A DNA stretch of 25,867 bases from an uncultured Caulobacter sp. GTDB lineage: Bacteria > Pseudomonadota > Alphaproteobacteria > Caulobacterales > Caulobacteraceae. A program made the position numbers and the translations under genes. Location of the stretch: the NCBI GenBank assembly GCA_937991555.1, contig CALKHU010000129.1, positions 1 to 25,867 on the forward strand, read 5' to 3'. The notes under the pieces are model-generated. The model saw only the letters and a program-made list of their open reading frames with translations, was not told the DNA's origin and did no database searches. This document shows, one piece after another, positions 8,211-16,132 of the stretch. How positions within the stretch are numbered: the stretch's first letter is position 1; every line of letters begins with the position of its first letter.

Positions 8211-9116
8211 ATGGCGACCTTTTCTCCGACCGACGCGGGGATGAGCGGATTCCGGCTCGCCATGGCCAATCCGAGGATCGTGGGGATCTGGGGCGTGGTG
8301 CTGGCCGCCGTCTCGCTCGTGGTTTCGGCGCTGACCATCGTCACGGTCGGCCCGTCGCTCGCCGAGCTCCAGGACCCGGCCGTGAGCGCGGATCCGGAGA
8401 CGTCCCTCCGCCTGCTCGGCGTGGTCGGTCCCTTCTACCTGGGGCTGATGCTGTTCTTCCTGCTGTACTACGGCGTCGTGCTGGGGGCGGTGAACAGGCT
8501 GGTGTTGCGGCCGGGCGACCGCGCGTCCGCCTACCTGCGCCTGGGCGGCGACGAATGGCGCCTGATCCTGCTGATGATCATCCAGGCCGTTCTCGGCGGT
8601 CTGGCGATGACGGCGTCGCTGATCCCGATGATCGCGCTGATCGCCGGCGCCGCCGCCGGCGGCAGCGGGGCGCTGTCAGCGGTCGGCGGCGTCGTCGGCG
8701 TGCTGTTCGCCGTCGCCCTGATGGCCTTCCTCACGGTCCGGTTCTCGCTCGCCGCGTCCCAGACCTTCGACACCGGCCGTCTCAACGTCTTCGGGAGCTG
8801 GACGCTGACGCGCGGCCGCTTCTGGCCGCTCGTCGGCGCCTACCTGCTGGCCTTCGTGCTCTACGTGGTCGTCTATCTGGTCTTCATGGTGGTGATGAGC
8901 CTGCTCGCGATCGCGCTCGGCGGCGGGCTCGCTGGCGTGACGACGCTGTTCCAGCCCAACATGAGCGACATCGGGGCGTTCTTCACGCCGATGATGATCC
9001 TCTACACCGTCGCCGGCGGCTTCCTGTCGGCGATCGGCATGCTGATCCTCTACGGCCCGGCCGCGACCGTCTATCGCGACCTGGTGAAGCCGCAGGACGT
9101 CGACGTCTTCGACTGA
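8211..9116 (+). CDS. Polytopic membrane protein, paralog 4 of 4
   Basis: Membrane protein of 301 residues, function unknown. It shares with paralogs 1 and 3 the N-terminal SGFRLAMANPRIVGIWG, the block NRLVLRPGDR followed by YLRLGGDEWR (95-117), and SWTLTRGRFWPLVGAYLL (196-213). About six hydrophobic segments are visible. AGAAGGGAATCTCA precedes the ATG at 8211 and supplies a ribosome-binding site. The gene is divergent from the GST gene with a 102-base gap, so it probably has its own promoter. Its stop is 11 bases from the end of the converging uvrA. Its relatives look like a locally duplicated family, and this copy is separated from them only by the inverted GST gene. Confidence 0.8.
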   Translation: MATFSPTDAGMSGFRLAMANPRIVGIWGVVLAAVSLVVSALTIVTVGPSLAELQDPAVSADPETSLRLLGVVGPFYLGLMLFFLLYYGVVLGAVNRLVLRPGDRASAYLRLGGDEWRLILLMIIQAVLGGLAMTASLIPMIALIAGAAAGGSGALSAVGGVVGVLFAVALMAFLTVRFSLAASQTFDTGRLNVFGSWTLTRGRFWPLVGAYLLAFVLYVVVYLVFMVVMSLLAIALGGGLAGVTTLFQPNMSDIGAFFTPMMILYTVAGGFLSAIGMLILYGPAATVYRDLVKPQDVDVFD

Positions 9117-9127
9117 GGCCGCCCGCG

Positions 9128-12019
9128 TCAGGCGCGCCGACGGCGCTCGCCCGCGCGGTCCCGGTGGCGCTTGAGCACGTCGGCGAGGTAGCGGCCGGTC
9201 CAGCTCTGCTCGCTGGCCGCCACCTTCTCGGGCGTGCCGACCGCGACGATCTCGCCGCCGCCGTCGCCGCCCTCGGGGCCGAAGTCGACGATCCAGTCGG
9301 CGGTCTTCACGACGTCGAGATTGTGCTCGATAACGACCACCGTGTTGCCCTGGTCGACCAGCTCGTGCAGCACCTCGAGCAGCTTGCGCGTGTCTTCGAA
9401 ATGCAGGCCGGTGGTCGGTTCGTCGAGGATGTAGAGCGTCCGCCCGGTGGCCCGCCTGCTCAGTTCCTTGGACAGTTTGACCCGCTGCGCCTCGCCGCCG
9501 GACAGGGTGGTCGCCTGCTGGCCGACGTGGATGTATCCGAGGCCCACGCGCTTCAGCGTCTCCATCTTGTCCCGCACCGGCGGCACGGCCTTGAAGAAGT
9601 CGGCCGCCTCCTCGACGGTCATGTCCAGGATGTCGGCGATCGACTTGCCCTTGAACAGGATCTCGAGGGTCTCGCGGTTGTAGCGCTTGCCCTTGCAGAC
9701 GTCGCAGGTGACGTAGACGTCCGGCAGGAAGTGCATCTCGATCTTGATCAGCCCGTCGCCCTGGCAGGCCTCGCAGCGCCCGCCCTTGACGTTGAAGCTG
9801 AACCGCCCCGGCCCATAGCCGCGCGCCTTGCTCTCCGGCAGCTGGCTGAACCAGTCGCGGATCGGCTGGAAGGCGCCGGTGTAGGTCGCCGGGTTTGACC
9901 GCGGGGTGCGGCCGATCGGGCTCTGGTCGATGTCGATGACCTTGTCGAAGTGCTCCAGCCCCTCGATCTTCTCGTAGGGCGCGGGTGCGTCGCTGGCGTT
10001 GTTCAGCCGCCGCGCCGCCGCCTTGTAGAGCGTCTCGATGGTGAAGGTCGACTTGCCGCCGCCGCTCACGCCGGTGATGCAGGTGAAGGTGCCGACCGGG
10101 ATCTCGGCTGTCACCCGCTTGAGGTTGTTGCCGGTCGCGCCGACCACGCGCAGCACGTTCTTCTTCGAGATCGGGCGCCGCTCTTCCGGCACAGCGATCT
10201 CGCGGGTCCCGGTCAGGTACTGGCCGGTGACGCTGCCCGGGTTGGCCATGATGTCGGCGGGCCTGCCCTGCGCGATGACCTGGCCGCCATGCACCCCGGC
10301 GGCGGGCCCCATGTCGATGACGTAGTCGGCGGTGAGGATCGCCTCCTCGTCATGCTCGACCACAAGCACCGAGTTGCCGAGGTCCCGCAGGCCCTGCAGC
10401 GACTGCAGCAGGCGGGTGTTGTCGCGCTGGTGCAGGCCGATGGACGGCTCGTCGAGCACATAGAGGACGCCGGTCAGGCCGCTGCCGATCTGGCTCGCGA
10501 GCCGGATACGCTGGCTCTCGCCGCCCGACAGGGTGCCCGATGCGCGTGACAGGTTCAGGTAATCCAGGCCGACGTCGACCAGGAACTTCAGCCGGTCGTT
10601 GATCTCCTTCAGGATCCGCCGCGCGATCTCCATCTGCTTGGGCGTCAGCTGGTCTTCCAGGCCGGCGAACCATTCACGCGCCGGACGGATGGCCATCGTC
10701 GACACGTCGGCGATGTTCAGGCCGCCGACCTTCACGGCCAGGGCCTCGGGCTTCAGGCGGGCCCCAAGGCAGGCGTCGCAGGGCGTCTCGGACTGGTAGC
10801 GGCCCAGTTCCTCGCGGACCCAGCTGGAGTCGGTCTCGCGCCAGCGTCGCTCGAGGTTCGGCAGCACGCCCTCGAACGGCTTGTTGACCTCGTATTTGCG
10901 GGCGTTGTCGTCGTAGACGAACTTGATCTTCTCGGCCCCGGTGCCGTGCAGGATGACCTCGTGCGCCTTCTCCGGCAGGTCATGCCAGGGCTTGTCCATC
11001 GAGAAGCCGTAGTGCCGCGCCAGCGCCTGCAGCGTCTGGGTGTAGAGCGGCGAGGGCCCCTTGGCCCACGGCGCCACCGCGCCCTTGTGCAGCGTCTTGT
11101 CCCGATCGGGGATCACCAGGTCGGCGTCGAAGGCCAGCTTGGCGCCCAGGCCGTCGCAGACCGGGCAGGCGCCGAACGGGTTGTTGAACGAGAACAGCCG
11201 CGGCTCGATCTCGCTGATCGTGAAGCCGCTGACCGGGCAGGCGAACTTCTCGGAGAACAGGATGCGGCGCGGTTCGCTCTCGCCGTCCTTCACGTCCGCC
11301 CATTCGGCGACGGCGATGCCGTCGGCCAGCCTGAGGGCGGTCTCGATGCTGTCGGCGTAGCGCTGCTCAAGCCCCTGTTTGGTGACCAGCCGGTCCACGA
11401 CCACATCGATGTCGTGCTTGAACTTCTTGTCGAGCTCGGGCGCGTCCTCGATCGGATACAGCTCGCCGTCGATCTTCAGGCGCTGGAAGCCCGCCTTCCG
11501 CCATTCGGCGATTTCCTTGCGGTACTCGCCCTTGCGGCCGCGAACGACCGGGGCCAGCAGGTAAAGCCGTTCGCCGTCGGGCAGGGCGGTCAGCTTGTCG
11601 ACCATCTGGCTGACGGTCTGGCTCTCGATGGGCAGCCCCGTCGCCGGCGAATAGGGCACGCCCACCCGCGCCCACAGCAGGCGCATGTAGTCGTGGATCT
11701 CCGTCACCGTGCCGACAGTGGAACGCGGGTTGCGGCTGGTCGTCTTCTGTTCGATCGAGATGGCCGGCGACAGGCCCTCGATCAGGTCCACGTCCGGTTT
11801 GCTCATCAGCTCGAGGAACTGCCGCGCGTAGGCCGACAGGCTCTCGACGTAGCGGCGCTGGCCCTCGGCGTAGATCGTGTCGAACGCAAGGCTCGACTTT
11901 CCCGATCCGGAGAGGCCGGTGATGACCACGAGTTCGCCGCGCGGGATGTCCACGCTGACGTCTTTCAGGTTGTGCTCGCGGGCGCCGCGAACACGGATGA
12001 AGTTGAGCTGTTCGGCCAT
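9128..12019 (-). CDS. uvrA: UvrA, excinuclease ABC subunit A
   Basis: DNA-damage recognition ATPase of nucleotide excision repair; a UvrA dimer scans DNA and loads UvrB. It has 963 residues, a normal length. First ATPase: Walker A GLSGSGKSS (about 35-43). Signature and Walker B of the interleaved ABC domains are seen as LSGGESQRIRLASQIGSG with VLYVLDEPSIGLH, and LSGGEAQRVKLSKELSRR with LYILDEPTTGLH; the second Walker A is GVSGGGKST. The C-terminal zinc finger is intact (CEAC ... CDVC). The first finger has CPVS instead of C-x-x-C on one side, a change I recall as common in alphaproteobacteria. The ATG at 12019 gives the expected N-terminus MAEQLNFIRVRGAREHNLK; the frame open upstream of it is discarded. 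A LexA box lies 83 bases upstream. Confidence 0.97.
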   Translation of the reverse strand: MAEQLNFIRVRGAREHNLKDVSVDIPRGELVVITGLSGSGKSSLAFDTIYAEGQRRYVESLSAYARQFLELMSKPDVDLIEGLSPAISIEQKTTSRNPRSTVGTVTEIHDYMRLLWARVGVPYSPATGLPIESQTVSQMVDKLTALPDGERLYLLAPVVRGRKGEYRKEIAEWRKAGFQRLKIDGELYPIEDAPELDKKFKHDIDVVVDRLVTKQGLEQRYADSIETALRLADGIAVAEWADVKDGESEPRRILFSEKFACPVSGFTISEIEPRLFSFNNPFGACPVCDGLGAKLAFDADLVIPDRDKTLHKGAVAPWAKGPSPLYTQTLQALARHYGFSMDKPWHDLPEKAHEVILHGTGAEKIKFVYDDNARKYEVNKPFEGVLPNLERRWRETDSSWVREELGRYQSETPCDACLGARLKPEALAVKVGGLNIADVSTMAIRPAREWFAGLEDQLTPKQMEIARRILKEINDRLKFLVDVGLDYLNLSRASGTLSGGESQRIRLASQIGSGLTGVLYVLDEPSIGLHQRDNTRLLQSLQGLRDLGNSVLVVEHDEEAILTADYVIDMGPAAGVHGGQVIAQGRPADIMANPGSVTGQYLTGTREIAVPEERRPISKKNVLRVVGATGNNLKRVTAEIPVGTFTCITGVSGGGKSTFTIETLYKAAARRLNNASDAPAPYEKIEGLEHFDKVIDIDQSPIGRTPRSNPATYTGAFQPIRDWFSQLPESKARGYGPGRFSFNVKGGRCEACQGDGLIKIEMHFLPDVYVTCDVCKGKRYNRETLEILFKGKSIADILDMTVEEAADFFKAVPPVRDKMETLKRVGLGYIHVGQQATTLSGGEAQRVKLSKELSRRATGRTLYILDEPTTGLHFEDTRKLLEVLHELVDQGNTVVVIEHNLDVVKTADWIVDFGPEGGDGGGEIVAVGTPEKVAASEQSWTGRYLADVLKRHRDRAGERRRRA

Positions 12020-12101
12020 GACCTGTCGGGAACGCATCAGCCGGGCAGGAAGGCTCCGGCGCAACGGCAATATGTAGCGCCCAGACTCGACATTAACACA
12101 A

Positions 12102-12116
12102 GAACAATGTGCGAAC
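12102..12116 (-). promoter_or_regulatory. LexA (SOS) box between uvrA and aidB-like gene
   Basis: GAACAATGTGCGAAC on the + strand, that is GTTCGCACATTGTTC towards uvrA. It matches the alphaproteobacterial SOS consensus GTTC-N7-GTTC at all eight defined bases. It is almost central in the 183-base divergent spacer, 82 bases from the uvrA ATG and 86 from the aidB-like ATG, so it could govern one or both promoters. SOS control of uvrA is well known in this class. Confidence 0.88.
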
Positions 12117-12147
12117 GGATGCTGCGGGGTCTCGTCGGGTCCGCGCC

Positions 12148-12170
12148 CTGCTGACACCGGATGTCAGCAG
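12148..12170. promoter_or_regulatory. Perfect inverted repeat upstream of the aidB-like gene, possible operator
   Basis: Arms CTGCTGACA and TGTCAGCAG are perfect 9-bp complements around a 5-base centre (CCGGA). It ends 32 bases before the aidB-like ATG at 12203, where an operator or the 5' end of a transcript would lie. No T-tract follows, so it is not an intrinsic terminator. Which protein would bind is unknown. Confidence 0.5.
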
Positions 12171-12202
12171 GCGCTAGGCTGTCGACGAACAGGAAGGCCC
12201 GA

Positions 12203-13852
12203 ATGCCCCGCCACGCGCCGCGCACCCAGCTCGAGACTCACGAGGTCGGCAACCAGCCGGCGGCGTTCGTTGACGTCAATCTCTACGAGACCGACCGTGC
12301 GCTGCGCGACGCGGCCCGGCGGGAAGCGGGCGAGTGGGTGGACGCGCCGCTCTCCGCGCTCGGGGCGGAGGCGGGCGGGGAGACGGTGCTGGAACTCGGC
12401 GAGCTGGCCAACCGCTTTCCGCCGGACTTGGCCGTCTTCGACCGGTACGGCCGCCGCATCGACGAGGCGCGCTTTCACCCGAGCTATCACCAGCTGATGG
12501 ACCTGGCGATGCGCCACGGCATCCACGACATCGCCTGGCGGTCGGACCGGCCGGGCGGGCATGTGGCCCATGCCGCACTGCTGGCCCTGTTGACCGAAGC
12601 GGAAAGCGGCGTCCTGTGCCCGATCAGCATGACCTACGCCGCGGTCCCGGCCCTGCGCCAGCAGCCGGACGTCGCCGGTCCCTGGCTGGAGAAGATTGTC
12701 GGCGGAACCTACGACGCCCCTCTGCGTCCGATCGCGGAGAAGCGCGGCGTCACCGTCGGCATGGCGATGACCGAGAAGCAGGGCGGCAGCGACGTACGCG
12801 CCAACGCCACCCGGGCGACGCCGATGGGCGACGGCCTCTACCGCCTCGTCGGCCACAAGTGGTTCTGCTCGGCCCCGATGAGCGACGGCTTCCTCACGCT
12901 CGCCTGGGCGGAGGGCGGCCTGACCTGCTTCCTCGTCCCGCGCATCGCGCCGGACGGAAGCCGCAACGGCATCCAGGTCATGCGGCTGAAGGACAAGCTG
13001 GGCAACCGGTCCAACGCCTCCAGCGAGATCGAGTACCACGACGCCGTCGCCTGGAGGCTGGGCGAAGAGGGACGGGGTGTCTCGGTGATCATCGACATGG
13101 TCCACCACACCCGGCTCGACACCATGGCCGGCACGCTGGGCATCATGCGCCGCCCGCTGGCCGAGGCGGTGAACCATGTCATGGGGCGCCGCGCCTTCCA
13201 GAAGACCCTGATCGACCAGCCGGCGATGCGGGGCGTCATCGCGGACCTGGCGCTGGAGTACGAGGGCGCCGCCCTGATGACCATGCGCGTCGCCCGCGCC
13301 TTCGACGGGCGTGGCGACAACGACCGTGCCTTCGCCCGCCTCGCGGTGGCGCTGGGCAAGTACTGGCTGACCAAGCGCTGCCCGAACTTCGTCTACGAGT
13401 GCATGGAGTGCCACGGCGGCGTCGGCTACGTCGAGGAGACCCCGCTGCCGCGCTACTTCCGCGAAAGTCCGCTGAACGCCATCTGGGAGGGCTCCGGCAA
13501 CGTCATCGCGCTGGACGTCCTGCGCACCCTGCGGAAGGAACCGGCCGCGCTGGACGCCTGGCTTGCCGAGATCGGCGAGGCCTATGGCGCCGACGCCCGC
13601 TTCGACGAGGCCGCCGGCCGCCTGAACGACCGGCTCGCCGGGCCGCTGGGCGAGGCCGACGCCCGCCGGCTGGTCGAGGACATGGCGCTGCTGCTCCAGG
13701 GCGCGCTGATGGTGCGTCACGCGCCGCCCGCGGTCTCCGACGCCTTTGTCGCCACGCGGCTCGGCGGCGACTGGGGGCGCAGCTTCGGCGCCCTGCCGCG
13801 CGGCGTCGACGTGGACGCCATCGTCGCCCGGCAGGCGGAGCCCCTGGCTTGA
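12203..13852 (+). CDS. aidB: AidB-like acyl-CoA dehydrogenase-fold protein (alkylation response)
   Basis: FAD-containing protein of 549 residues, the size of AidB, the E. coli adaptive-response protein that binds DNA and protects against alkylating agents. Resemblance to E. coli AidB runs over the whole length: NQPAAFVDVNLYETDRALRDA near the N-terminus, LCPISMTYAAVP, MAMTEKQGGSDVRAN, YRLVGHKWFCSAP, RLKDKLGNRSNASSEIEYHD, ECHGGVGYVEETPLPRYFRE and IWEGSGNVIALDVLR. The last block carries the glutamate equivalent to the residual dehydrogenase base. The C-terminal ~100 residues correspond to the DNA-binding region of AidB and are less conserved. The ATG at 12203 follows AGGAAGG. It is divergent from SOS-controlled uvrA, which fits a repair role. 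Many databases would label it isovaleryl-CoA dehydrogenase; AidB is the better call. Confidence 0.88.
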   Translation: MPRHAPRTQLETHEVGNQPAAFVDVNLYETDRALRDAARREAGEWVDAPLSALGAEAGGETVLELGELANRFPPDLAVFDRYGRRIDEARFHPSYHQLMDLAMRHGIHDIAWRSDRPGGHVAHAALLALLTEAESGVLCPISMTYAAVPALRQQPDVAGPWLEKIVGGTYDAPLRPIAEKRGVTVGMAMTEKQGGSDVRANATRATPMGDGLYRLVGHKWFCSAPMSDGFLTLAWAEGGLTCFLVPRIAPDGSRNGIQVMRLKDKLGNRSNASSEIEYHDAVAWRLGEEGRGVSVIIDMVHHTRLDTMAGTLGIMRRPLAEAVNHVMGRRAFQKTLIDQPAMRGVIADLALEYEGAALMTMRVARAFDGRGDNDRAFARLAVALGKYWLTKRCPNFVYECMECHGGVGYVEETPLPRYFRESPLNAIWEGSGNVIALDVLRTLRKEPAALDAWLAEIGEAYGADARFDEAAGRLNDRLAGPLGEADARRLVEDMALLLQGALMVRHAPPAVSDAFVATRLGGDWGRSFGALPRGVDVDAIVARQAEPLA

Positions 13853-14982
13853 TCCGGCCGGCGCTGGGGCTCGTCGGCGCGGCGCTCGTCGCGGTCCTTC
13901 CCGCCGCGGCCGCTCCGCCGACGCGGCTGGAGCCGTCGCGGCTGGCCGGCTTCGTCGACCTCTACATGCCGAAGGCGCGCGGCAAGGACTTCGAACTGCG
14001 CCTGGCCTCGTACCGGGGCGACGCCATCCACAACGCCTATATCGTCCGCCGCCAGGGCGACTGGACGCGGGTTGAGCGCAAGGAGAACGGCCGCACCGGC
14101 GTCCAGCAGGTCCACCTGCCGACCGGGGTTGTCGTCGAGCGCACCGACGCGGTCTCCGGCGCCGCCGAGGTGTTCAGCATCCGCGCGCCCGACCGAGCGC
14201 CGACGCCGAACATCGACTACGCCAGCCGTCCCACGAAGCGCAGCTGGAAGGCGGCCGGCCAGAAGTGCCGCATCTGGGAGGTCTATCGCGGCGTCGAGGC
14301 CGGCTATACGACCTTCACCCGGCTCGGCTGCATCACCCGCGACGGCATCGAGGTCGCCCGCTGGACGACGGGTCGCACCGGCGCCGAGCTCGGCGAGCGG
14401 GTGACCGGCTACTACCTCTATCGCGGTCCGGTGAAGGACGTTGAGATCCGGCCGGCCGCGGCGTCGCTCGATGTCTCCCGCTGGTTCCCCGAGCCGGTCG
14501 CCGCGACGTCCGACGAGGTGGTCCTGAAAACGGAGGACTCGACGCAGGCCCTGACCCTGCGCCGCCGCGGCCCGCGTCTCTACAGCGAGACGGTCAACGC
14601 CGATGCGTCGCGGAACATCTTCGTCGACGGCGGCGACGGCGCCACGGTCAGCGCCCGCGTGGCCGCGACCGGCGCGCCGGAAAGCTACATCGCCCGCCGG
14701 GGGCAGGCGCCGGTGGCGCTGCCGGTGGTGCGGATCGACCAACCGGCCGAGACGGTGCTGGGCCTGGTCTGCGCCTGGTACGACGCCATGCCCTACGTGG
14801 CCGACGCCACCCGTCACGAGTGCCGCACGGACGACGGCCTGGTCCTGATCGTGCGGATGTCGGCCGAAGGTCGCCAGACCACCTACAGGGCCGTCTCGGT
14901 GAGCCGACGCCCGCTCTCGAACGCGGACCTGATGCCGCCCGCCTGGCTGCTCGACCTCGCCCGCTGGGGGGCCGGGGGCTAG
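13849..14982 (+). CDS. Exported protein of unknown function
   Basis: I do not recognise this 377-residue protein. The N-terminus (IRPALGLVGAALVAVLPAAAAPP) looks like a signal peptide with cleavage after an Ala-rich stretch, so a periplasmic location is likely. No lipobox is visible. The mature part is rich in short beta-like segments and Arg; four cysteines occur (in QKCRIW, LGCIT, LVCAWYD and HECRTDD), possibly forming disulfides. The frame has no ATG near the right place; the TTG at 13849 overlaps the aidB-like stop as TTGA, which makes it the natural, translationally coupled start. Its stop shares the palindrome CTAG with the converging DUF1203 gene. Operon position suggests co-expression with aidB, but no functional link can be read from the sequence. 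Confidence 0.7.
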   Translation: MIRPALGLVGAALVAVLPAAAAPPTRLEPSRLAGFVDLYMPKARGKDFELRLASYRGDAIHNAYIVRRQGDWTRVERKENGRTGVQQVHLPTGVVVERTDAVSGAAEVFSIRAPDRAPTPNIDYASRPTKRSWKAAGQKCRIWEVYRGVEAGYTTFTRLGCITRDGIEVARWTTGRTGAELGERVTGYYLYRGPVKDVEIRPAAASLDVSRWFPEPVAATSDEVVLKTEDSTQALTLRRRGPRLYSETVNADASRNIFVDGGDGATVSARVAATGAPESYIARRGQAPVALPVVRIDQPAETVLGLVCAWYDAMPYVADATRHECRTDDGLVLIVRMSAEGRQTTYRAVSVSRRPLSNADLMPPAWLLDLARWGAGG

Positions 14983-15446
14983 ATCCGGTCGATCCGGGCC
15001 AGGAAGCAGCCGCGCCGCGCGGCGTGGACGTGCAGGTAGGCGGTCCGCGGATCGTCCAGCATGCGCTCGACGAGCGCCCGAGCCTCCTGGCCCTCGACGA
15101 CCTCGGCGTCGGTCATCATGTCGGCGGCGTCGAAGGCGCGGACGGCCAGCAGGCGGTCGGTGAGCATCGCGGGCAGCCGGTTCTCGAACCGCGCCGGGGC
15201 GGCCGCGCCCTCGCGGACGAAGATCGCATGGCGGGCGCGATAGGGCGTGTCGGCGGCCTGATGTTCGTAGTTCAGCAGCAGGAGGGTTTCGCCGGGTTCG
15301 GCATCCTCGAGGGTGATCCGGCAGGGAAAGCCCGGTCGCGTGTCGGCGCGGTAGCGGATGGCGCCGGCGGCCGCGAGGGTCGCTTCATCGGCGCCGAAGA
15401 GGGGGGCGAACTGGGCCGGCGACAGGCCGGTGACGACAAAGGTCAT
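14979..15446 (-). CDS. DUF1203 family protein
   Basis: Small soluble protein of 155 residues belonging to DUF1203, function unknown. Family features seen: GFPCRITLEDAEPGETLLLL (about 39-58), NYEHQAADTPYRARHAIFVR (about 59-78), and a C-terminal RTAYLHVHAARRGCFLARI. The Cys in PCR and the one in GCF are typical for the family. It lies 74 bases downstream of the truncated haemoglobin gene on the same strand, so the two may be co-transcribed. Its last four bases overlap the end of the converging exported-protein gene (shared CTAG). Confidence 0.85.
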   Translation of the reverse strand: MTFVVTGLSPAQFAPLFGADEATLAAAGAIRYRADTRPGFPCRITLEDAEPGETLLLLNYEHQAADTPYRARHAIFVREGAAAPARFENRLPAMLTDRLLAVRAFDAADMMTDAEVVEGQEARALVERMLDDPRTAYLHVHAARRGCFLARIDRI

Positions 15447-15520
15447 GGAAGGGGCTCCGGGGTTGCCCTGCGGACATCGCCCCTCCGCCCCGCCGAAGCG
15501 ACCCGGTTCTTGCGTTCGAC

Positions 15521-16000
15521 TCAGGGTTCGCGCCGGTACCGCTGGCCGAGGCCCAGCATCACGCCGTTGTGGTTGGCGACGCCGAGCTCCAGGCTCTCGG
15601 CGATGCGGCGGGCGCGCACGATCACATGCTCGGCGCCGGCGGGCGGCAGCAGCTCGCGCGCGGTTTCCTCGAACAGCATCAGCCAGCGGTCGAAGTGCTC
15701 GGCGTCGACCGGCAGGCGCATGTGCTTGGGCATCGGCCGGCCGTTGTAGCCGCCCGTCGCGAGGGCGACCGACCCCCAGAACAGCTTCATCTGCGCCAGG
15801 TGCGGCTCCCAGTCGTGGATCTTCCCGGCGAAGACGGGGCCGAGCAGGGGATCGACCCGCACCTTGTCGTAGAAGCGATCGACCAGCTCCGACAGCAGGG
15901 CTTCATCCAGCCCCGTCTCGGCCTTGGCGCGCGCGATCGACGCCGCGCGGCGGGCGCGGGCTTCCTCTGGCGAATACTCGGTGGTGTGGAAATCCAGCAT
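15521..16000 (-). CDS. Group III truncated haemoglobin
   Basis: Haem protein of 159 residues with the 2-over-2 globin fold of group III (like Campylobacter Ctb). Visible: FYDKVRVDPLLGPVF with the B10 tyrosine (Tyr44); HDWEPHLAQMKLFWGS with an E-helix histidine (His67) and Trp75; GRPMPKHMRL with the likely proximal His93; and AEHFDRWLMLFEETA with the G-helix Trp106, a group III mark. An extended N-terminus of about 25 residues precedes the globin core. Roles proposed for the family include O2 or NO chemistry and peroxide handling; none is proven here. The ATG at 16000 is the first methionine before the globin core. A FixK-like half-palindrome sits 40 bases upstream. Confidence 0.93.
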   Translation of the reverse strand: MLDFHTTEYSPEEARARRAASIARAKAETGLDEALLSELVDRFYDKVRVDPLLGPVFAGKIHDWEPHLAQMKLFWGSVALATGGYNGRPMPKHMRLPVDAEHFDRWLMLFEETARELLPPAGAEHVIVRARRIAESLELGVANHNGVMLGLGQRYRREP

Positions 16001-16039
16001 GGCGGACAGGCAGATAGGCCTTCGCCGCGGGTTGCGCCA

Positions 16040-16053
16040 TTGCGTCAGGTCAA
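16040..16053 (-). promoter_or_regulatory. Possible FixK/FNR-type box upstream of truncated haemoglobin
   Basis: TTGCGTCAGGTCAA on the + strand (TTGACCTGACGCAA towards the haemoglobin gene) fits the rhizobial FixK2-type pattern TTG(A/C)-N6-(T/G)CAA, and 8 of 10 positions of TTGAC-N4-GTCAA. The centre is 46 bases from the ATG at 16000, so activation from -41.5 would start transcription about 5 bases before the start codon. The short motif can occur by chance. Confidence 0.4.
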
Positions 16054-16132
16054 ACGGCGCGAATTGCCGCGCGACGGGAGAGCGCCTATATCGGCCGCTC
16101 CGGCGCCGGGCCGGCCGACGATGGAGGCTCCG

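Noticed and set aside
8174..9898. Open frame of about 574 codons running from the fourth membrane gene into uvrA
   Set aside because: It overlaps two well-supported genes in other frames and its translation is Arg/Pro/Ala-rich without domains.
9128..12019. Loss of a cysteine in the first UvrA zinc finger as a sign of a defective or novel UvrA
   Set aside because: The CPVSGFT form is, to my knowledge, common in alphaproteobacterial UvrA; all ATPase motifs and the second zinc finger are intact.
12164..13720. Long open frame antisense to the aidB-like gene (and similar ones antisense to ABC-F at 16086-17723 and to uvrA at 10946-12154)
   Set aside because: Composition and lack of any recognisable domain mark these as mirror frames caused by strong GC3 bias in the real genes.
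12203..13852. Annotation as a plain isovaleryl-CoA dehydrogenase
   Set aside because: The length of ~550 residues, the N-terminal NQP...NLY segment and residue-level similarity to E. coli AidB throughout fit AidB better than a 380-residue metabolic enzyme.
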